From Notospermus geniculatus (taxonomy: Eukaryota; Nemertea; Pilidiophora; Heteronemertea; Lineidae), in the NCBI GenBank assembly GCA_002633025.1, contig NMRB01000602.1, positions 93,111 to 157,110 on the forward strand: a stretch of 64,000 nt of DNA, written 5' to 3'. Of this stretch, positions 35,879 to 45,694 are shown one piece after another (the first letter of the stretch is position 1; each line of letters opens with the position of its first letter). A program made the position numbers and the translations under genes. Below the pieces are notes generated by a model, which had not been told where the DNA came from, did no database searches, and saw nothing but the letters and a program-made list of their open reading frames with translations.

Positions 35879-36457
35879 CTAAAAAAGTTCTCTAAATCGC
35901 CTCGCGATGTACGCTGTCCGCAGGTGAAATAACACCTTCGCTACAGCGAATCTCATAATGGCCTCCTCGTAGTCTCGACCAATGTCATCTCGTATTTCCT
36001 GGCAACAGGTTGCCAATATGTCGTTGTCTGATTCGTGGACCTCTGGCGTCGTTGATGATTCGTGGACCTCTGGCGTCGTTGATGATTCGTGGACCTCTGG
36101 CGTCGTTGATGATTCGTGGACCTCTGGCGTCGTTGATGATTCGTCGTCTCCAGATTCGTCCTGTATTTGAAGGGTGTTTCTTTGTTTGTAGGGGACATTC
36201 AAGTGTTGCCATTTTTTTGAAAATTTAATGCCTGCGTAATAATATTGTCTTTTTTTTCTTCCCTTAGTTTCTCGATACGTATGCTTCACAATATTGGGGA
36301 AAAACGCTCTTAATTTTTTTCCAAACAGAACATGACTTACTTGTGATTTAGGATTATGACAGTTCAATTTTTTAAATAAGCTGTACACTGATTCAACTGG
36401 GACACGACGCCCATCGTCTTTTTCTACGTACGTTCTGAAGAATTTCTCGATGTCCAT
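35879..36457 (-). CDS. RFX-like winged-helix protein with tandem ESSTTPEVH repeats, 192 aa (locus B)
   Basis: Residues ~17-80 fit the RFX-type winged helix: GRRVPVESVYSLFKKL, FGKKLRAFFPN, then a basic loop (ETKGRKKRQYY) and Y-x-GI. RFX-like domains bind DNA and also occur at the end of some viral primase-helicases and in virus-derived elements. Residues ~107-142 are four exact copies of a nine-residue ESSTTPEVH unit. The C-terminal ~45 residues form an amphipathic helical region (REIRDDIGRDYEEAIMRF-like spacing). The ATG (36455-36457) lies 24 bases after the stop of the upstream gene on the same strand, so both may share a transcript. A diverged, truncated copy is at 30511-30801. The element or virus it belongs to is unknown. 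Confidence 0.65.
   Translation of the reverse strand: MDIEKFFRTYVEKDDGRRVPVESVYSLFKKLNCHNPKSQVSHVLFGKKLRAFFPNIVKHTYRETKGRKKRQYYYAGIKFSKKWQHLNVPYKQRNTLQIQDESGDDESSTTPEVHESSTTPEVHESSTTPEVHESSTTPEVHESDNDILATCCQEIRDDIGRDYEEAIMRFAVAKVLFHLRTAYIARRFRELF
36030..36137 (-). repeat. 27-bp coding tandem repeat, four units
   Basis: Four near-perfect units of GATTCGTGGACCTCTGGCGT plus CGTTGAT encode the nine-residue repeats of the RFX-like protein. All units are in frame. Confidence 0.95.
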
Positions 36458-36480
36458 TTTAACTTTGTTTTAATTTATGC

Positions 36481-36876
36481 CTACCATGAAATGTTTAAAT
36501 TTGATGTTTCTCTCAAAAAGGTCTTCCTCGCCCGGACGTATGATTTTGCATTTTTATAGTAGGTTATAATGAGTGATACAGATTTTTTTGCCGCTTTGTC
36601 GAAGTTTAACTCTTGTTCTAATTTTTGTAATTCGCTTACTACCGGATCTTCCACGTTCTGTGGATTTGGCTGTTGTTGTGCTGCTATCGCCGACGGTTGG
36701 ACCGATGTCGCAGACGGTTGGACTGCTATCGCAGACGGTTGGACTGCTATCGCAGACGGTTGGACTGCTATCGGAGACGGTTGGACTGCTATCGGAGACG
36801 GTTGGACTGCTATCGCAGACGGTTGGACTGCTATCGCAGACGGTTGGACTGCTATCGCAGACGGGTGGACCGATGC
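36481..36876 (-). CDS. locus B repeat/helical protein, exon 2
   Basis: The frame continues in phase 0 from an acceptor (minus strand TATTTTACAG at 36877-36886). It encodes an array of seven-residue AVQPSAI units (about nine, 21-base repeats at 36689-36870), a Gln/Asn-rich linker, and a helical C-terminal domain (VSELQKLEQELNFD, then KAAKKSVSLII and ARKTFLRE). Together with exon 1 (39372-39545) it predicts a 189-residue protein. The paralogue at locus A is broken by a MITE. The family is not recognised. Its constant pairing with the RFX-like gene in both loci suggests that the two act together. Confidence 0.6.
   Translation of the reverse strand, partial: ASVHPSAIAVQPSAIAVQPSAIAVQPSPIAVQPSPIAVQPSAIAVQPSAIAVQPSATSVQPSAIAAQQQPNPQNVEDPVVSELQKLEQELNFDKAAKKSVSLIITYYKNAKSYVRARKTFLRETSNLNISW
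36689..36870 (-). repeat. 21-bp coding tandem repeat, about nine units
   Basis: The unit CAGACGGTTGGACTGCTATC plus G encodes AVQPSAI-type heptapeptides on the minus strand. It is open in other frames too, which produces several spurious plus-strand ORFs. Confidence 0.95.
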
Positions 36877-39371
36877 CTGTAAAATATAACAATAACAATA
36901 ACAATTAATTATGAATAATTCGAACACGACTAATGACGTCACTCACATTCGTGTTTACCGTTCGCGTTCAGCATTTTAACCTCTCTAATAGCTCACATCC
37001 GTTATGTTTACACGGCCACAGGTAGATGAAATACAGAACCCCTATAAGTGCCAATAGTCTGAGTTATTCAGAGTTGCCCAAGCGCAAGCCACAGAATTCC
37101 AAGAAGTGGCTGTTCGATTGGTGATTTCCCACTCCTTTTGCTGTTTCTGAACATATTTCAACAATTAAAAGACTTTTTTTGATGTAGTGAAGAAATTGCA
37201 GTTCAACTGCAGGGCCATGTAGAATTAACGGAATCGCATCTGGCGGATTTAGCGGATTCTGTATAAAATTGAATAAGATTTGATAATAAAGGAATTTTTT
37301 TAATAATTAAGTGATATAAATTGTTCCGAGTGTTCAACAAGCTGCGCAGGTTATAAAAGAAAAGCTGCAACAGCGTCGTGAATGGCAACTGGCCGAACTA
37401 TTTTTATTGTCACGGTTTGGATTACCGACCGACTCGCCGTCCTTTATAATCTGTGGGACCAGTGTGGTGACTCAAAGTGAAAATTATTTTATTCGTACGC
37501 GAAGTCGTTGATGCATAACTAATGGTGCTTGTCGCATTCGCAGTTCATCTGGTAAATGGAAGGGGTGACGGGTGATTACGTAATAAGCTGTCACCCCTTC
37601 TATTTGCCTAAACAACTGCAAAAGTAGTCAACACGATTAGTTATGCATGAGTAAAATCGCGTACGAATAAAATAATTTTCAGTTTGAGTCGCCACACTGG
37701 GGACACATGAAAAATTATATTGCTTAATTATATATGCTATGTTTGTTTTGTACATACAAATTGTGTAAGTGCAAGTGAAACAGTGCAAAAGAGTGCTCGC
37801 CTAGTTTCCATTCATCATTATATTTTATTCAATTCTACTAGAATCCGCTAAATCCGCCAGGTTTGCTGATTCCGCCAATTCTACATGGCCCAACTGTAGG
37901 CCTAATACTTTGAAACTGTGCACGTAAGGGGTCTTCGTCATTTCTGTCTTTAGCCAGAAAACTGAATAAACATTCCACGCGAAATGGATTTTTCCTCCGT
38001 GTATAGGGTGTAAACGTGATGCTTTTTTTGAAGAATCGTACGTGCAATTATAATTTACATGAAAAAAAACATGTTTCTGATATGTTGAGATTCGGGAAAA
38101 TGTTTTCCAATATTTTTGGCAATCATTATACATTGTATTTCGCCAAAAGCATGCTATGTACTGGAGGAGTGCTCGGTTCGGCACATTATGAAAGGTGTCA
38201 ATATTTATTTATTGTGCAAAATTCATGGCATATCAAAATCCCCAAACAAGGTTTCAATTTCTTTTGATATGCATTTAGAAGCAATTCCAAATGAATATTT
38301 TCCGTAATTTGGTTTTATTTGCCTGTATATGATTGCTTTCGAAGAATCAGCTAAGTCACTGTAACACGACTGGATATATCGAGTGACCGCCCCCAAAAAA
38401 TGACCCCCTAAGGATTTCCCAACAAATTCAACACTACGCAAGCTGCACTCCTGAAATTGCAGACCTGCAAATGTATGAATATCAGTGAATCCGTTGTAAA
38501 AATTTCAGCCCTAAATATCAAGCAGTTTTGACATTACGAAGGAATCAAAATTACGAGTCAAAAAATTTGATGTAGGTGTAATGTGTGAGAATGCCCCCCG
38601 TATGACAATGCTCGCTTTATTGTTCGGTGGACACTCAAATACAGAAAAACATGTTTATCAATGCCTCCCTCATTCTCACGTTGTCGCTTGTTCCGTCAAT
38701 CTTTTGTTTGGAGGCATTGGCAAACGGGGGGCAGTGAAAAACATTACACCGGATTGAAATAAACGTCGGGAGACGCAAAACGTATCGCATTGAAATTAAA
38801 CACCGTGTATTTCACTTGAATAGAATTTTCTGAAATTTTACCTGCATAAAGAAGATCTTCTCTGTGTTAGAGCAAAAAGGTATCAGGTACCGAAAACTCC
38901 CAATTCCCACACCCGTGGATGCAGTGACAGTGCAATTTCGGTGCCAGATTCTATTTTCACTTTAACAAGCTAACTGTTCGTGGTATGAACATGAAATTTT
39001 ACCACGGACGCTGAAAGTCCTGTAGATAATGCATGTGAAATTTCAGAAAATTCCGTCATGGTATGAAACATGTGAAGTGTTTAAATTCGATGTGATCCCC
39101 GCGTGACATTTATCCGGCATAAAATTTTTGGACATGTAATTTTGATTTTTTTCTTGTCAAACCGTTCAATATTTAATGCTGAAACTTTTATAATAGATGG
39201 ATAATATCCGTATATTTGCATGTCTATAATATCAAGGACCCAGCTTTTATTGTATTGAAATTATTGAAAAATCTTTAGGGGGACATTTTTGAGGGGCCAT
39301 CCTATATATTGATCGGTTAGCCTCATTTTTACAAAATGACACGTGCAATGCATAATGACACGCGTACTCAC
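36877..39371 (-). other. intron of the locus B gene
   Basis: 2495 bases bounded on the minus strand by GGTGAGTA at the donor and TTTTACAG at the acceptor, with exon phases that agree. It contains the nested foldback element at 37212-37891. No gene is seen in the rest (37.9-39.3 kb). Confidence 0.6.
37212..37891. mobile_element. nested foldback element in the intron
   Basis: Outer arms start GGGCCATGTAGAATT and include TGGCGGATTTAGCGGATTCT at both ends in inverted order. Inside, 37459-37700 is another inverted repeat (ends CCAGTGTGG, arms ~75 bases with AAAATTATTTTATTCGTACG). Confidence 0.85.
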
Positions 39372-39545
39372 CGATAAGTCTTGTCCAATCGGCTCCACGA
39401 GCGATTCGATTAGTTGTGAATATCCAGGCGATGATAAAGAAGGTAGCGGCGTGTCCAAATCAGGTATAGAATTTAAATAACTTGAAAGCATCTGCTTCTT
39501 TGCGGCTGGCTGCCGCATCTGAGTTGTTGAGCGATGTTTGTTCAT
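39372..39545 (-). CDS. locus B repeat/helical protein, exon 1 (58 codons)
   Basis: ATG at 39543-39545, a minus-strand AAATATAAG about 20 bases upstream, and a strong donor (TCGGTGAGTACG) after exactly 58 codons, phase 0. The peptide is basic and then Pro/Ser-rich (MNKHRSTTQMRQPAAKKQ at the start, DTPLPSLSSPGY in the middle). It joins in frame to exon 2 at 36876. Confidence 0.55.
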
Positions 39546-39884
39546 GATTGGCTTCTCACTTATATTTGTGACGACGGGATGTAAACCCCACCCTTTTAAA
39601 GCCAGAAGCGCAGATGGTAGGCGTGTCGGCAGATCATGTGATAAAACGTCATCAGGAGGTTATACCTTCGTTTACATCACGTGATGCGGTGATGACATTT
39701 CGCTGAGTCGGCTAAAATTCATGTCTTTGTGAGTCACTCTCTCGCCCCGTGGCAAAGTTCAAGTTGACCAAAACAACGGTACTTTGTTTGACATCATGAC
39801 AAGGTACACCTGGTTGTCAGGTGGTGATCATTTTTTGTCCTGTGCACTCGATAAAGAAACTGACCTTCATGAATGAAATGTAAT
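39546..39884. other. upstream region of the locus B gene
   Basis: About 340 bases, no ORF. Contains a CATCACGTGATG palindrome near 39675 that could be an E-box-type site. Confidence 0.35.
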
Positions 39885-40254
39885 GCCCGCTGTACACGAT
39901 CAAATTTTTCATCCATTTTTTTGGAAATTCAGATTCCGGGTCTATTGCATGGCTTCAATGTATAAACCCGCTTGTAGACCTTCATTGAGTACTCTAGTTT
40001 CGTTCTTCCAAGGTTACTTTACTGAACACCCATATGACCGCCTACCCAATTGAATGCAAGGCAAAATAAAGAGCTATCAAGACTCGCTCATTGGTCAGTT
40101 TATGTTGAATAAAATCAATAAATTCTTTGTACATGTATGGTCTATATTGTGGGCTATGCCTAAACCTCCAGCATAAATATCTGAAGTAACCTTAGAATAA
40201 CGAAACTAGAGTATATTCAGAAAATTGGATGAAAATTTGATCGTGTGCAGCGGG
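39885..40254. mobile_element. foldback MITE family D with a nested element
   Basis: Ends read GCCCGCTGTACACGATC and its complement, with ATCCATTTTT-type arms. A second inverted repeat (39991-40212, arms ACTCTAGTTTCGTT...GGTTACTT) is inserted inside. A simpler copy lies at 43505-43654. Confidence 0.8.
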
Positions 40255-43200
40255 GATAAGACATTCCAATGGATTTACCAATTAACCTGACCACTCAGGC
40301 GAGGTAATTGGATTTTTGTGGGGTTTTTGTTGGAACAAAGACGCGTGTCCGAACATTAGGAAGAGAGAAATGGATATGCATTTGCGGTCTAGAGGTCCTT
40401 TAAGGAGGCGTATAAGGTAGCGCAATGCAAATGGCGACTGAAAATAATTCATATTTTCTTCAAGCCAAAAGGTAGCATCGATTTCATGCATTTCTATGAA
40501 ATTGCTACTCTTGTTCTACACATCTGAATTGAAAACGATGTGCTTTCATCTTTCATTAATCAGCTAATTAAGCAAACAATGAGACCCCCATTTGACTTTT
40601 TCGTCATAGATTTCTCGGCAACAAGGCGACAGGGACCTGGCGTTTTATCATCGAATGTTGGGGAATATATATGTGCAGGACACGACGTTGAATTAATTTG
40701 CAAATTCTAATTCGTAATGATAATGTGCCAAAAATTGGTCAAAAATGAATTTGTTTAATATCTCCCGAATCATCTTGAATAGTGAAAAACTCTCAACGTT
40801 GCGCCCTGCGCACAAATATACTACTGTCAAACGAAAAGAAACCACTGAAGTGCGATGTCTGATGGACGAGAAAAGTCTTCCCAAAATTGTCACATTTTGG
40901 TCTAAACACGAGCTTATCCTCGACGCCTAATTTAATTAACAATACAATGGTTATTATTCATAAATAAAACGGTTCAACAGCGCTATAGGTTTCCACTGTC
41001 GCCCCTTATAAGGAAAGGGTGGTCTGAAACCAATGCCCCCGGGATCTTCCACCTTCTGGGATGAGTCAGTTCAATTGACAGCAAATTAATCACCTGGCAA
41101 TGCGATATGATGGCGTGCCTGATCCTAATTATAGGTGTATCATGCCGTTTCCAAGTGCCTATGGGTCACTGCCTCGGGATCAATGTCTTTGTGTGAAGCT
41201 AACACGTGCGAAACGAATGTATATTAACTGTCCAATGCCCGACAACAACAGGTGTAGTTTCGGAGATATCATATGTTAAGAAAAAGGCCAGGTGACAGTT
41301 TGAGTTTTCTCAACTTACCCCTGGTTCCAGCCAAATAAGACAAAGGCCATACGATTTCATCATCCCGGTCAGAGTATTTTTGCAATACAGGTACGCGTCA
41401 GTCAGTGCAGGTGTTTTGTAGGTCGCTGACTCAGCGCAAACCCAAATAAAGTATGTCGTCTCCGCTTTCGTTGCGTGAAATGTAAATAGCAGACACGCCC
41501 CCTGATCGAATTACTAAACGAGGTGTGTTTTATCATCCCCTGTGGTTCTAGTGAAAAAATATGAATACGTCAATAACACACGAGTCATTTTTCTATAAAA
41601 TGTTGCTTTTGTACTGACAGTCAGTACAAACTGCCGACAACCGTTGGTGAAATAGTCATCGCGGTTGGCGCAAATTCGCCGTATGGCGCTCGCATCGGAT
41701 GTCCCAGGCCTGTGTAACAGTACAGAGTGTCCCCCCTGTATAGGCCATAGACCAACGCCAGAATCGGCCTGATTTCCTCACATTTCTTGTTTATTTTACG
41801 TGTCACTGGCGCACGACCACTTGCTCACAGTTAGGGGAGACCGGGGCTAGTACGCCCTCGGGGCACGTTCGCCCACTCCCCGTTTTTGTCGATAGTCATT
41901 CTCATCCCATGGTGTTCCACCATCACACATGCACTGTCGGATGATCCATTGCGCACCTTTCAAGCAACTTACTTCGACAGGACCACGCCTGATAGAAAAT
42001 TCAGGCAACAAAATAGTTTTTTGCCCATGAAAGTGAAAAATGTGTCCGATATCAAAGGTGTGTTTGTGGCCTGAAGCCAATGAAATGTGCGGAGGTCGAT
42101 ATCCGCAGTAAGTGCTTTGTATATGTGACAATTAATCACAAATGGCCAAATTCCTGAAGATGCTTTGGTTTTGGACACAGGGGGCCAAATATAAAGGAAG
42201 GATTCCTCCAATGGGGCAAGTTCGCCCCCCGACGACGGGGCAAGTTCGCCCATGGAAATTATATAGAGATTACGTTTGAATGGTCATTAAAAGGTCTGGG
42301 ACATTATTATAGAGATCTTGGTCAACATTCAGACCATGTCAAATACCTCAAATGTAAATTTGTTTTATATGGATGTTTACAATATGTTATTTTGGACATT
42401 TAGGACATGACAACCCATCAAATTGGATACTTTCGGTGTTTTCTGGAGGGGTATGCCACCAAGAGATTACTCGTAAGACAAAGAAAGACTGAACATAAAC
42501 AAATAAAACGTAAATAAACAATGGTTTTCGTGGCCCGCGAAAATACCCGTGATACATTATCTTTAAATAATCCTGTCCCCGCGAGAGCCTTTTTTATTCA
42601 ATAAAAAAGCTGAAATATATTAAACGATTCAGCATACATTTTTCGTCACTGTCGGTGTGAGAAAGAAACGGAGCGATGGGGATTGCATCGTTGGCACGTG
42701 TAGTGAAGTTCATAGTTTTACCATGAAATGTATAGTAAAACTATGAACTTCACAGTTAAACGGTAAGAGTTCATAGCACTTCGTATAGTTCATTTTTTCC
42801 TGGGAGATTAGAATGTAAAGACATTTTCTTCTCGTGGTATTTTCCTAGGATGTTCTATTCCCTCAACAGCGGTGCGATAGAATCTAATGTCCCCATCCTC
42901 CTGATGAACCAAAATCCTCATCCTCATAAGATTCGATTTTCCTTCCGTCACCGGATTTAGGCCTACTACGAATATTCAATCTCGTGTAAGACGGGAGTTT
43001 TCTGGTATGGCATGTATGGTGGAAGAACGTGACGTCGGGCATGTTAGTTTCATTATGTTATCAGACCTCGCTTTTGCCCCCTCTCCCCTTCGACAATGTG
43101 GTCATTCAGTAAAGTTCAGTTGTTGTCCGATCTTTGTGATAAAAACAGAAATCGGGTGATATATGCTATTGTGCGATTGACACTCAAATACAGAAATACG

Positions 43201-43504
43201 TGTCGATCAATGCCACCCGTTTGTCACGTCGCGCCTTATTTTCTTTTGTGAAAAAAACATTAGCTACCAAGCCCCTCCCAACCAGCACGATTTTACAAGC
43301 CTGTCCAAAATTAGCATCATTGTTTATTTAAATCAGATACAGAGAGCAAACCACATGATTCAGACACATTCAGACAGGTGATGCAGACACAAAGGCAGAG
43401 ATCATTAATGATATAAACGGATGACCCGCAACCTCGCACTCACCTTAGCAGGTCGAGACCATGTTTATTAGTTTCTGTATTGTCTGCCTCTTGGTGTTAC
43501 CTAA
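40255..43504. other. gene-free host-like region
   Basis: 3.2 kb without a coding frame that I can support. Includes a GGGGCAAGTTCGCCC type short repeat (41825-42250, several copies of GGGGC(A/G)(A/C)GTTCGCCC) and a small hairpin at 42699-42752 (GTGAAGTTCATAGTTTTA and complement). Confidence 0.5.
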
Positions 43505-43654
43505 TGGCCTGTACACGCGATCCAATTTTTCATCCAATTTTTGGGAAAATCAGATTCCGGGCCTAATGGGACTTCGGTGTATAAACCCACATGTTGTCCT
43601 TCATTGAGCATATTAAAAAAAATTGGATGAAAAATTGGATCGTGTGTACAGGTC
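43505..43654. mobile_element. foldback MITE family D, short copy
   Basis: Inverted arms with CTGTACACGCGATCCAATTT at the left and its near-complement at the right. Internally matches 39885-40254 (GATTCCGG...TATAAACCCAC). Confidence 0.8.
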
Positions 43655-44245
43655 ATTATGCCCACTGTACACGATTCCCCAAAGTTGGATGGTTTAACCA
43701 TGGTTTAACAATACATGTACAATGGCCTATTGATTATCCCACTGCCTGTGAAAAGATGTGGTATAATCAGCTATAGCTGTATAGTGGAAACGGGCCTTTA
43801 ATCATTCACTTTATGCCAGTCGCGATGTATGACACTGTAGGTCATACACAGAGATTTGTGTTTAGTGATCTACTGTATGCATTAATCGGTCGCCCGCGAA
43901 ACTTGTTCAAATGGAAAATCGTTCAGTATTCAGGTTCGGGGTAATTATTGATCAACCCGTCATCATCCGCCAGAATAGTGATCCGGTCAATTTCATTAGT
44001 GCTAGGCCTACTTGTCTGCATTCATTGCTTGCGTGAATGACCATCGTGTCACATTTCTTCGTTGTCCAAGGCCACAACAAGAAAGGCTATAGTGCACCAG
44101 CAGAAAATTCATTTGAATTGACATGGTGTTGTATGACGAGATGCGTGATCAAGTTAACTAGGCCTAGAACACGGATATTCAACGATTTTCCATTCGAACA
44201 AGTTTCGCGGGCCGACCGATTAACGCATACTATACAGTATTTGTA

Positions 44246-44364
44246 GGGCCGTATTTTAGAACGTTCCTGAACGTTAAGGTCGACCTTAAGTCTATTGTAA
44301 AACCATCGAGAACAATAGATTTAAGGTGGACCTTAATGTTAAGGAATGTTCTAAAATACGGCCC
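44246..44364. mobile_element. foldback MITE related to the 5408-5687 element
   Basis: GGGCCGTATTTTAGAACGTT at the left and its near-complement at the right, with GGTCGACCTTAA next, flanked by GTA on both sides. It shares the outer ~40 bases with the element inserted between viral genes at 5.4 kb. Confidence 0.85.
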
Positions 44365-44523
44365 GTAGTCTTTTTCACCACAGTGGTCAAATACCTCTCA
44401 TTTAGTTCGTCATCGGCGGAGGGTGGTTGGATGGTGGGGAGGGGATGGTAGAGTGAATGGGGTGTGAAACTAAATTACCCCTCGGTACATGTATTTTCTG
44501 GATGAATATGCGTGTACATGTAC

Positions 44524-44532
44524 CTATAAATA
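44524..44532 (+). promoter_or_regulatory. TATA box of the 213-aa gene
   Basis: CTATAAATA about 50 bases before the ATG at 44581. Confidence 0.5.
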
Positions 44533-44580
44533 TGGTCCAATTTCTCAGATCGATCACAGAAAAATCTTAATACAGGAAGA

Positions 44581-45222
44581 ATGAACAAAATCGCTTGGGA
44601 TTGGGAAACCTGCAGGTCCATTCTTGGACACAAAGCTTTAGTGGTGAGCGATTACAAGCATAGTTTTCAGACCGAACACGTTAATCTAGGATGTTTTCCA
44701 CGCAGTTCCGTAACACGAGCCGTGATGTACCGGATTTCGGAGGATAACATCCAATTCCCGATATTCGCAAATTACAAAAATTTACTGGAAGCTCGGAACA
44801 AACGCGGCATGGCAATATACCATCATTTGTATTTCTTGGACCTGAAATGCGTCGGGAAAAGGCTTAATAACGACCTCAGACGAGTTCTGATAGATTTACA
44901 CCGAAACCATGTCAAACGCATCAAAGAGCATCTGAGACATCATAGGTCGACCAATGTGAACAATTTCTCCAAAATGAAACATGTCCATATTCATCACTTA
45001 TATGTGGAGACGCGAGATCAATCTGGTAATGTACAATATACGCCTATTTTTGGGGATGATCTTGAAACGGTGGCGATCAAAATAGTTTGGCCTCGGACAA
45101 GTCGGATGGATCGTCTATCGTTCCGCCGTTTGCGTCGTGATGGCTTATCCCACAAATCACAATTTATCAATGAACAACAAGCCAAATCGAGTCACAAGGA
45201 AGATATCGAAAAGGTCGACTGA
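44581..45222 (+). CDS. hypothetical viral-style protein, 213 aa
   Basis: A complete ATG frame with a TATA box in the position usual for the viral block. The product is strongly basic and His/Arg-rich (RRVLIDLHRNHVKRIKEHLRHH-like spacing around residues 100-122), with a basic C terminus (RRLRRDG). There is no signal or membrane segment. No family is recognised. Its intronless structure, promoter style and adjacency to the 626-aa gene suggest a second viral island separated from the main block by about 15-20 kb of repeat-rich DNA. Confidence 0.6.
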   Translation: MNKIAWDWETCRSILGHKALVVSDYKHSFQTEHVNLGCFPRSSVTRAVMYRISEDNIQFPIFANYKNLLEARNKRGMAIYHHLYFLDLKCVGKRLNNDLRRVLIDLHRNHVKRIKEHLRHHRSTNVNNFSKMKHVHIHHLYVETRDQSGNVQYTPIFGDDLETVAIKIVWPRTSRMDRLSFRRLRRDGLSHKSQFINEQQAKSSHKEDIEKVD

Positions 45223-45644
45223 ATTCTCTCTTATCAAATTTCCGAACCCAACAAACATAATGTGGTTTCTTACCCTATTGTGTAGGACATTATTCAGGAT
45301 ACAATAGAACATTTTGTAACCCGATGCGTAATTATTTAACATTACATTACATATTTATCCGTTTGACAAACTGACAAAGTATCGACAATTTAACACTAAT
45401 AGGAAAAAAACATCGCCTGAGTATGTGAGAGTGTGATTAGAATATTTCATGATGGGGGAAACAGTGGAGTCGCCGAGTGAAGGGTAGATTCCGATGACCG
45501 TCATTTACCCCCGGAAGGCGGTGGCAAATGACGGGGCAGGGGAGGTAAATTGACTGTGTTCCATAATACTTCAGTCTTGGTACGTCACGATATCGTCATT
45601 ACCTCCCATTGCGTCAAAGGACGGCACGGTGAAATCTGCTTTAG
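45223..45644. other. intergenic region
   Basis: About 420 bases between the two viral-style genes. Contains GTCATTTACCCCC and a partial inverse near 45503-45540 (a small hairpin). No gene. Confidence 0.35.
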
Positions 45645-45656
45645 TATATATATATA
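45645..45656 (+). promoter_or_regulatory. TATA box of the 626-aa gene
   Basis: TATATATATATA, 40-50 bases before the ATG at 45695. It lies downstream of the GTG that opens the frame and so rules out the longer start. Confidence 0.65.
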
Positions 45657-45694
45657 GCTATTGGGAAGAAACGCGAGACAATTTGGACGAAATC

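Noticed and set aside
36554-36908. Several 100-116-codon frames on both strands at the 21-bp array
   Set aside because: A repeat unit divisible by three keeps all frames open. Only the frame joined to exon 1 and to the conserved helical domain is accepted.
41847-42253. Overlapping 94-codon frames
   Set aside because: Lie over short GGGGCAAGTTCGCCC-type repeats; no coding evidence.
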